A DNA stretch of 8,968 bases from Pseudomonadota bacterium (GTDB lineage: Bacteria; Myxococcota; Myxococcia; Myxococcales; Myxococcaceae): the NCBI GenBank assembly GCA_023424585.1, contig JAFADT010000552.1:1-8968 (forward strand), given 5' to 3'. The notes beneath the pieces were generated by a model, which had not been told where the DNA came from, did no database searches, and was given only the letters and a program-made list of their open reading frames with translations. How positions within the stretch are numbered: the first letter of the stretch is position 1; each line of letters starts with the position of its first letter. Below, piece after piece: positions 1 to 3,935 of the stretch. Both the position numbers and the translations under genes were made by a program.

Positions 1-569
1 GCGCGAGGGGCGGCGACGGCGGGGGGCGGGGGCGGCGGCTCCGCCGGCGCGGCGGGCGTGAGCAGCGCGGCCAGCTCCGGGATGTCCGAACCGCGCTTCC
101 AGTCCGGCATGCCCTGGCGCCAGAAGAAGCTGCGCGCGCTGATGGTGCCCGCGGCCATCCACTCGGCCACGGCCGACTCGTCGAGCGGCCCCTCCTGCTT
201 GTTGCGCACCATCACGAACCACGGAGCCCCGGCCGTCTGGCGGGGGGGCGCGGTGCGCGTGGGCTCATCGTCCCAGGGTGTCTGGGGAGCCGACGCAGGA
301 GGTTTGGCGAGGGGCGCAGGCGCTGCCACGGCGACCACCGGAGCCGGTTCGGCGGGCGCGGCGGCGCCACCGCCCGCCAGCGAACGCTCCTGGGCCCGGA
401 TGCGCTCCACGTCGGCGAGCGACACCACGCGGGTGCTCTCCTCCTCGGCGGGCCCTTCCACGGTGATGACGTTCTGGCAGTTCTTGCAGCGGACCTTGAC
501 CGTCTTGCCGCGGACCTTCTCGTCCGCAATGGAGTACCGCTTCTGGCAATTGTCGCAGGTGAAGTTCAA
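1..569 (-). CDS. Zinc-ribbon (MJ0042-type) + GYF_2 domain protein, C-terminus beyond window
   Basis: Partial gene: 189 full codons are visible and it runs off the left edge. Seen: an N-terminal zinc ribbon with Cys5-x2-Cys8 and Cys28-x2-Cys31 (CDNC and CKNC), the MJ0042-type finger. An Ala/Pro-rich linker follows (about residues 40-115), then a GYF_2 domain from Trp117 to about residue 170 (WFV, EGPLD, WRQGMPDW), then a poly-proline run. The TTG at 569-567 is chosen because these zinc ribbons start directly before the first CxxC, and the protein then reads MNFTCDNC. No strong Shine-Dalgarno precedes it, and an in-frame GTG further upstream cannot be excluded. Known: in Myxococcus the gliding-complex protein GltJ (AgmX) has a cytosolic zinc ribbon followed by a GYF domain before a membrane helix. 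Inferred: this may be GltJ or one of several paralogues with the same N-terminal layout. The missing C-terminal half would decide, so no symbol is given. It is divergent from the next gene. Confidence 0.82.
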   Translation of the reverse strand, partial: MNFTCDNCQKRYSIADEKVRGKTVKVRCKNCQNVITVEGPAEEESTRVVSLADVERIRAQERSLAGGGAAAPAEPAPVVAVAAPAPLAKPPASAPQTPWDDEPTRTAPPRQTAGAPWFVMVRNKQEGPLDESAVAEWMAAGTISARSFFWRQGMPDWKRGSDIPELAALLTPAAPAEPPPPPPAVAAPR

Positions 570-640
570 AGGGGGCGTCCGGCTCTCGGGGGAAACCGGC
601 GGGGATGCTACCGCCAGAAATCTCCCGCGCAAACACACGG

Positions 641-669
641 TTGACTCTCTTCTTCGGCCCAACTATTGA
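641..669 (+). promoter_or_regulatory. Sigma70-like promoter of the FYDLN-type gene
   Basis: TTGACT at 641-646 matches the -35 consensus in five of six bases. A 17-base spacer separates it from TATTGA at 664-669, which matches the -10 consensus only in its first three bases. Transcription would start near 676, leaving a leader of about 36 bases. The element lies in the 142-bp divergent gap between the GYF_2 gene and the FYDLN-type gene, pointing toward the latter. It was found by inspection only. Confidence 0.5.
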
Positions 670-711
670 GCCGCCCTCGGTTTCACTCCAGGCTTCATAC
701 GAGGGTGGCGC

Positions 712-999
712 ATGCCGGCGAAGGATCTCGGGACCAAGCACACGTGCTTCAAGTGCGGGACGAAGTTCTACGACATGAAGAAGCCAGATCCCATCTGCCC
801 CAAGTGCGGTGAGGATCAGCGCAACCAGCCCAAGCCCGCCGCCGAGCCCCGGCGTGGCCGCCTGGCCGCCACTCCGAAGGTCATCGAGCCCGAGCCCGAG
901 GAGGCCGCCGCGTCCGAGGAGGACGAGGAGAACCTCGACTCCTTCGGCGATGACGAGGAGGCCGAGGCGACCACCGAGGCCGAGGACGACGACATCTAG
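712..999 (+). CDS. FYDLN-type acidic zinc-ribbon protein (TIGR02300-like)
   Basis: A 95-residue protein. The N-terminus holds two CxxC pairs, Cys12/Cys15 and Cys29/Cys32, flanking a FYDMKKPDP segment. This is the hallmark of the FYDLN_acid / TIGR02300 family, which is named after the FYDLN motif and an acidic tail. From about residue 55 on the protein is almost entirely Glu, Asp, Ala and Thr, and it ends in EDDDI, so the tail is probably disordered and strongly negative. The family has no established function; a structural zinc site can be inferred from the four cysteines. The ATG at 712 is preceded by GAGG at 701-704 with a 7-base spacer and by a sigma70-like promoter. It is a single-gene unit, divergent from the GYF_2 gene and convergent with the 61-aa gene. 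Length and domain order look complete. Confidence 0.9.
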   Translation: MPAKDLGTKHTCFKCGTKFYDMKKPDPICPKCGEDQRNQPKPAAEPRRGRLAATPKVIEPEPEEAAASEEDEENLDSFGDDEEAEATTEAEDDDI

Positions 1000-1025
1000 C
1001 GTCGCCTTCCGTGCGCGCATCACGC

Positions 1026-1055
1026 GGGGCCCCTCGAGCTGCTCGGGTGGGCCCC
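1026..1055 (+). terminator. Hairpin terminator after the FYDLN-type gene
   Basis: GGGGCCC at 1026-1032 pairs with GGGCCCC at 1049-1055. Inside, CTCGAG (1033-1038) pairs with CTCGGG (1042-1047, one T-G wobble) around a CTG loop, leaving a single bulged T. This makes a 13-bp stem 26 bases after the stop codon. The following bases (CTTCGTCGTTTCC) are only partly T-rich, as is common in very GC-rich genomes. Confidence 0.6.
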
Positions 1056-1101
1056 TTCGTCGTTTCCGCCTCCTGCTCTCACGGAGGCCGGAATGACCCG
1101 T

Positions 1102-1140
1102 CCGGAGCGGGGCCCCTGGGAAGGGGCCGCGCCGCTCCGG
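1102..1140 (-). terminator. Second GC hairpin between convergent genes
   Basis: CCGGAGCGG at 1102-1110 pairs perfectly with CCGCTCCGG at 1132-1140. Stacked inside is GGCCCC (1111-1116) with GGGGCC (1123-1128). Only a GCG bulge interrupts the 15-bp stem. It begins 9 bases past the stop of the minus-strand 61-aa gene. Neither side carries a T tract, so it may act as a bidirectional block or RNA 3' stabiliser rather than a classical intrinsic terminator. Confidence 0.45.
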
Positions 1141-1149
1141 GACGTCACT

Positions 1150-1335
1150 TCAAGTGCCGCTCAGGCGCTCGTGGGACGACACCAGCGACAGCTCGGTGAG
1201 CGCGCTCTGGATCTTCTCGTAGAGGTTGGGCCCCATCTCCTGCATGCCCACCGGCCGGGCCTCCTTGCGGCGAGGTCCCATGGACAGGCGCTCCGCCTCC
1301 GCGGACGCCGTGGGTTGCTTCCTGGATTGCTGCAT
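1150..1335 (-). CDS. Small 61-aa protein of unknown function
   Basis: I do not recognise this protein. It has 61 residues, is rich in Gln, Arg, Lys, Ser and Glu, and has no cysteine, signal peptide or membrane segment. The N-terminal half looks disordered and basic. Residues from about 37 (LYEKIQSALTELSL) could form one amphipathic helix. The case for a real gene rests on its start: ATG at 1335-1333 with a strong GGGGGAG Shine-Dalgarno, its GGAG five bases from the start codon, plus a sigma54-like promoter element just upstream and a hairpin directly after the stop. Overlapping frames on both strands are open but lack such signals. It lies 161 bp downstream of the cupredoxin lipoprotein gene on the same strand, so read-through transcription is possible. 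It could be a small regulator or partner protein; the sequence does not say which. Confidence 0.65.
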   Translation of the reverse strand: MQQSRKQPTASAEAERLSMGPRRKEARPVGMQEMGPNLYEKIQSALTELSLVSSHERLSGT

Positions 1336-1374
1336 GGCGACTCCCCCTCATGCGGAAGTGTTCGCTTCCGAGAA

Positions 1375-1390
1375 AGCAATTTTGCCACCA
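1375..1390 (-). promoter_or_regulatory. Sigma54-like (-24/-12) promoter candidate for the 61-aa gene
   Basis: Read on the minus strand the site is TGGTGGCAAAATTGCT. It has the GG and GC pairs at the required 10-base separation and a full TTGCT -12 element. The CACG part of the -24 element is poorly matched (TGGTGGC instead of TGGCACG). Transcription would start near 1364, giving a leader of about 28 bases that contains the Shine-Dalgarno. An alternative sigma70-like reading (TTGTTC, 18 bases, CAAAAT) overlaps it. Not tested by a matrix scan. Confidence 0.4.
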
Positions 1391-1442
1391 AGCCAGAAGT
1401 CTGAACAAGGGGCGTGCTTCCCGGCACTTGTACGGAACCCCT

Positions 1443-1463
1443 GGCCAACGCTTTCGTTGCGCC
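1443..1463. promoter_or_regulatory. Inverted repeat upstream of the 61-aa gene
   Basis: CAACG at 1446-1450 and CGTTG at 1455-1459 flank CTTT. Outer arms GGC (1443-1445) and GCC (1461-1463) extend the dyad with one unpaired C. It lies about 80-100 bases upstream of the predicted start of the 61-aa transcript, the usual position of an enhancer site for a sigma54 activator. It also lies 34 bases after the lipoprotein stop codon, so it could instead be a weak transcript-end hairpin. Confidence 0.3.
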
Positions 1464-1496
1464 GGCTCCGGACGCGACAACGGTGTCAGGGACGCG

Positions 1497-2300
1497 CTAG
1501 TTCCCCGTGCCAGGCTGACGCAGCGCATCCACGCTCCAGGTCTGATCGACCTGGACGGTCTCCCCCGCGCGGACGGTGACGGTCCGCGACGTTTCGGGCA
1601 GCCGCTCGTGCCAGAAGACGAGCGTGTGGGCCCCTTCGGGGACGCGCATCCGGAAGCGTCCGTCTGGCGTGGTGGTGGTGAAGTACGGGTGCTGGAAGGT
1701 GCGGACCACCGCGCGCATCCAGGGGTGGACGTCGCAGCGGACCTGGACGGTGCCCGGCTCGGCGGGCAGGGGGCGGCGCAGGGTCATGCCCTCCAGGGGC
1801 ATGGCCACGTTGAAGACGGAACGGTTCGTCCCGGACTGGGCGCGCACGTTGTGCACCAGCGGGTCGGAGTTGCGCAGCAGCAGCTCGCCGCCGGCCAGGG
1901 CCGCGAGCGCGGGCGGCTCGTAGTGGCACTGCTTCTGGTCCAGCGTGGGCTGGGGCGCGGGCGTCTCCGGGGCGGGGAGCGCGGCGCCGTCCTGGAGCGA
2001 CACGACGGCGTGGGCCAGGGTGCCCTCGCCACCCACCACGAGCGAGCGGTCCTCCGCCTGGTCGCCACACACGCTGGCGACGGTGGCGGAGGTCGGGGCG
2101 CTGGAGGCCGGGGGAGGCGTCCCGGTCAGCAGCACGCGCCCCTCGATTTCACCCCACTTCACCGGTCCGGTGGGCCGAGGCGCGGCCGCGGCGGGAGGGG
2201 GCGTGGCCGGAGGAGGCTGCGGGGGCGGCGACTCCCGACAGGCCGTGGCGGCGAGGAGGAGCGCGGGGGCGAAAAGGGAGCGAAGATGGAGGCGGGACAC
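1497..2300 (-). CDS. Cupredoxin-like lipoprotein with carboxypeptidase-regulatory-like tail
   Basis: A 267-residue exported lipoprotein. A short basic N-terminus and hydrophobic core end at Cys21 (LLAATAC, an acceptable lipobox), so it is probably anchored to a membrane on the outside of the cytoplasm. A Pro/Ala linker covers residues 24-45. The body resembles a plastocyanin-type domain with the type-1 copper ligand pattern: His150 (LVHNV), Cys189, His192 and Met195 (CDVHPWM). Cys78 and Cys125 may form a disulfide. Residues about 200-255 (TPDGRFRMRVPEGAHTLVFW) resemble the carboxypeptidase regulatory / prealbumin-like beta fold that often follows such domains. The inferred role is copper binding or electron transfer in the envelope; the electron partner is unknown. 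The GTG at 2300-2298 is the only likely start because an in-frame TAG lies three codons upstream; no clear Shine-Dalgarno is seen. It is divergent from the zinc-ribbon gene. Confidence 0.87.
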   Translation of the reverse strand: MSRLHLRSLFAPALLLAATACRESPPPQPPPATPPPAAAAPRPTGPVKWGEIEGRVLLTGTPPPASSAPTSATVASVCGDQAEDRSLVVGGEGTLAHAVVSLQDGAALPAPETPAPQPTLDQKQCHYEPPALAALAGGELLLRNSDPLVHNVRAQSGTNRSVFNVAMPLEGMTLRRPLPAEPGTVQVRCDVHPWMRAVVRTFQHPYFTTTTPDGRFRMRVPEGAHTLVFWHERLPETSRTVTVRAGETVQVDQTWSVDALRQPGTGN

Positions 2301-2361
2301 GGGCCCGGTCTAACGGGTGCGTGAAGCGGATTCAAACGCTCCAGGGGCAGGCGGGGAACAC

Positions 2362-2379
2362 GGGGATGGACGCATCCCC
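2362..2379. repeat. Perfect inverted repeat in the divergent intergenic region
   Basis: GGGGATG (2362-2368) and CATCCCC (2373-2379) are separated by GACG. The 7-bp perfect dyad lies in the 161-bp gap between the lipoprotein gene (starts 2300, minus) and the zinc-ribbon gene (starts 2462, plus). It could be an operator serving either gene or a leader hairpin of the lipoprotein mRNA. No T tract supports termination. Confidence 0.35.
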
Positions 2380-2388
2380 AATTACGCG

Positions 2389-2418
2389 TTGGAACCCCAG
2401 CACCCTTGTTGGTACAAG
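2389..2418 (+). promoter_or_regulatory. Weak sigma70-like promoter candidate for the zinc-ribbon/RNase H pair
   Basis: TTGGAA at 2389-2394 (four of six -35 matches), an 18-base spacer and TACAAG at 2413-2418 (four of six -10 matches) would start transcription near 2425, giving a leader of about 37 bases before the TTG start at 2462. The match is moderate and was made by eye. Confidence 0.3.
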
Positions 2419-2447
2419 AGCCGAGCCGCGCGTCGGTGCGGCCGTGT

Positions 2448-2453
2448 GGGAGG
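2448..2453 (+). promoter_or_regulatory. Ribosome binding site fixing the TTG start at 2462
   Basis: GGGAGG lies 8 bases before TTG at 2462. It decides the start of the zinc-ribbon protein against an in-frame GTG at 2321, whose extra 47 residues are low-complexity and overlap the promoter region. Confidence 0.75.
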
Positions 2454-2461
2454 CAGCAAAC

Positions 2462-3196
2462 TTGCGGGAGAAACTGAAGGCCCTGGCGGAGCTGCAGAAG
2501 GTAGACCTCGAGGTCGCCTCGCTCCGGAAGGCGGCGGACGTGCATCCCCGCCAGATTTCCGAGCTGGAGCGGGAGCTGGGGGTCGCGCGCAATGGCATCG
2601 AATCCGAGCGGGCACGCCTGGCTGACCTGGAGAAGCAGAAGGCGCTGCTCGAGCAGAACATCACGGACGAGAAGGACAAGGTGAAGAAGTGGGAAGCGCG
2701 CCTGTCCGACCAGCGCTCCACGCGTGAGTACTCGGCGCTCGCTCGCGAGATCGACATCGCGAAGAAGGGCATCCTCACCCAGTCCGAGGCGCTCACGGAG
2801 AAGGTGAAGGAGCTGGGTCAGGCGCGCGAGGCCATCAAGGGCAAGGAGGCGGACTACGCCACCAGGCAGCAGGGCCTGTCGGGCCGGATGACGGAGCTGC
2901 GCGGAAAGCTGGGCGAGTCCGAGGCCCAGGTGAAGCAGCTGGAGGGGCGCCGCGCGGAGGTCTCCGCGAACGTGGACGCCACCCTGCTGCGCCGCTACGA
3001 GGTCATCCGCAAGAAGAAGCTGCCGGCGCTGGTGGGCGTGGTGGCGGGCACCTGCCAGGGCTGCAACATGAACCTGCCCCCGCAGATGTACAACATGCTG
3101 CGCACCACGCTGGGCACCGACGTGTGCCCCTCGTGCAACCGCATCATCTTCGCCGTCGAAGCGCTGCAGGAGCCGAAGGACACCGCCGAGAAGTAG
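2462..3196 (+). CDS. Coiled-coil C4-type zinc-ribbon protein (CT398 / zf-RING_7 family)
   Basis: A 244-residue protein from the TTG at 2462, chosen because GGGAGG lies 8 bases upstream and the family typically begins with an LKALAELQKVD-like segment, as here. Residues about 5-180 form a long, highly charged heptad-rich coiled coil with Glu/Lys/Arg/Gln-rich stretches. The C-terminus carries a zinc ribbon: Cys198-x2-Cys201 (CQGC) and Cys222-x2-Cys225 (CPSC), around the family segment NLPPQMYN. This layout is that of the CT398 / zf-RING_7 family, whose chlamydial members are linked to secretion. No general biochemical function is established. The RNase HI gene starts 30 bp downstream on the same strand, so the two are probably co-transcribed. 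The same gene pair exists in Mycobacterium (Rv2229c-Rv2228c), which suggests a shared process. The protein is likely cytoplasmic. Confidence 0.92.
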   Translation: MREKLKALAELQKVDLEVASLRKAADVHPRQISELERELGVARNGIESERARLADLEKQKALLEQNITDEKDKVKKWEARLSDQRSTREYSALAREIDIAKKGILTQSEALTEKVKELGQAREAIKGKEADYATRQQGLSGRMTELRGKLGESEAQVKQLEGRRAEVSANVDATLLRRYEVIRKKKLPALVGVVAGTCQGCNMNLPPQMYNMLRTTLGTDVCPSCNRIIFAVEALQEPKDTAEK

Positions 3197-3226
3197 CGGC
3201 GGCGCGTCACTCCGGTCCCCTCCCCC

Positions 3227-3877
3227 ATGCCGACCCCTTCGCTCGTCGACGTCCTCCGTCACATCGCCCGTGAGGAGCCGCTGACGGCGACGGTGCGCGC
3301 CTTTCGCGGGCTCACCCGCGAGCACCTGGGCCAGCTGCTGGACGAAGCCGCCGCGCAGCTGGGCGGCGGGCCGCGAGAGGCCGAGGCTCCCGCTTCAGGG
3401 CCCGCCCCGCTGGCAGCGGCTGACTCCACCGAGCCGGGCATCGAGATCGTGTCGCCTGCCGCTGGAGGCCCGCTGAACCGGGTGCGCGTCTATTCGGACG
3501 GAGCGGCGCGAGGAAACCCGGGGCCCGCGGGCGCGGGGGCGGTGCTGATGAACGCCGAGGGCGCGGTGGTGGCGCGCCTGGGCAAGTTCCTGGGGCACCA
3601 GACGAACAACTACGCCGAGTACATGGGCCTGCTCATCGGCCTACAGCACGCGAAGAGCCTGGGCGCCCGCGAGGTGGAGGTGTTCGCGGACAGCGAGCTG
3701 CTCATCCGGCAGCTGGGTGGGCGCTACCAGGTGAAGAGCCCCACGCTGAAGCCCTTGTTCCTGGAGGCGCAGAAGCTGCTGGCCACGTTCGGCAAGGTGA
3801 AGCTCGCCCACGTCCCCCGCGCGCAGAACGCGGAGGCGGACGAGATGAGCAACCGGGCCATCGACGAGCGGATGTAG
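3227..3877 (+). CDS. rnhA: RNase HI domain protein with N-terminal extension
   Basis: A 216-residue protein. Residues about 85-213 are an RNase HI fold that cleaves the RNA strand of RNA-DNA hybrids. The catalytic acids are all visible: Asp91 (YSDGAARGNPG), Glu131 (NNYAEYMG), Asp155 (FADSELL) and Asp205 (NAEADEMSN), with His195 in HVPRAQN. The sequence style is that of the short archaeal/actinobacterial branch (also annotated as reverse-transcriptase-like RNase H), not the E. coli RnhA branch with its basic protrusion. The first 85 residues are extra: a helical segment (residues 5-45) and an Ala/Pro-rich linker. They lack the aromatic pattern of the eukaryotic hybrid-binding domain and I do not recognise them. 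The ATG at 3227 has no clear Shine-Dalgarno, so translation may depend on the zinc-ribbon gene 30 bp upstream; a shorter protein from an internal GTG is possible. The symbol denotes the family only. Confidence 0.9.
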   Translation: MPTPSLVDVLRHIAREEPLTATVRAFRGLTREHLGQLLDEAAAQLGGGPREAEAPASGPAPLAAADSTEPGIEIVSPAAGGPLNRVRVYSDGAARGNPGPAGAGAVLMNAEGAVVARLGKFLGHQTNNYAEYMGLLIGLQHAKSLGAREVEVFADSELLIRQLGGRYQVKSPTLKPLFLEAQKLLATFGKVKLAHVPRAQNAEADEMSNRAIDERM

Positions 3878-3928
3878 CCCGCCGCGCGTGGCGTCGTTCG
3901 GCGAGTGATTGGCCGCGCCGCGGCGGGC
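3877..3928. terminator. Inverted repeat between convergent transcription units
   Basis: GCCCGCCGCG (3877-3886) and CGCGGCGGGC (3919-3928) are perfect 10-base arms around a 32-base loop. They fill the 58-bp gap between the RNase H stop and the stop of the converging TPR gene. The symmetry suits a bidirectional terminator, but the loop is long and there is no T tract on either side. Confidence 0.4.
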
Positions 3929-3935
3929 GCCCGCG

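Noticed and set aside
1..569. Firm naming of the left-hand gene as gltJ (agmX)
   Set aside because: The zinc ribbon + GYF layout fits, but several myxobacterial proteins share it, and the membrane and C-terminal regions needed for the call are outside the window.
265..1023. 252-codon minus-strand frame crossing the FYDLN-type gene and the GYF_2 gene
   Set aside because: It is out of frame with the GYF_2 protein and antisense to the FYDLN-type gene; both of those have recognisable zinc-binding motifs.
1350..2324. 324-codon plus-strand open frame opposite the cupredoxin lipoprotein gene
   Set aside because: The minus strand shows a lipobox and four copper ligands, while this frame is Gly/Arg-rich low complexity.
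2321..2461. N-terminal extension of the zinc-ribbon protein from a GTG at 2321
   Set aside because: The extra 47 residues do not look like the family N-terminus, while GGGAGG stands 8 bases before the TTG at 2462.
2159..3325. 388-codon minus-strand open frame opposite the zinc-ribbon gene
   Set aside because: It is antisense to a gene with four zinc cysteines and a good ribosome binding site; the translation is Leu/Arg/His-rich without motifs.
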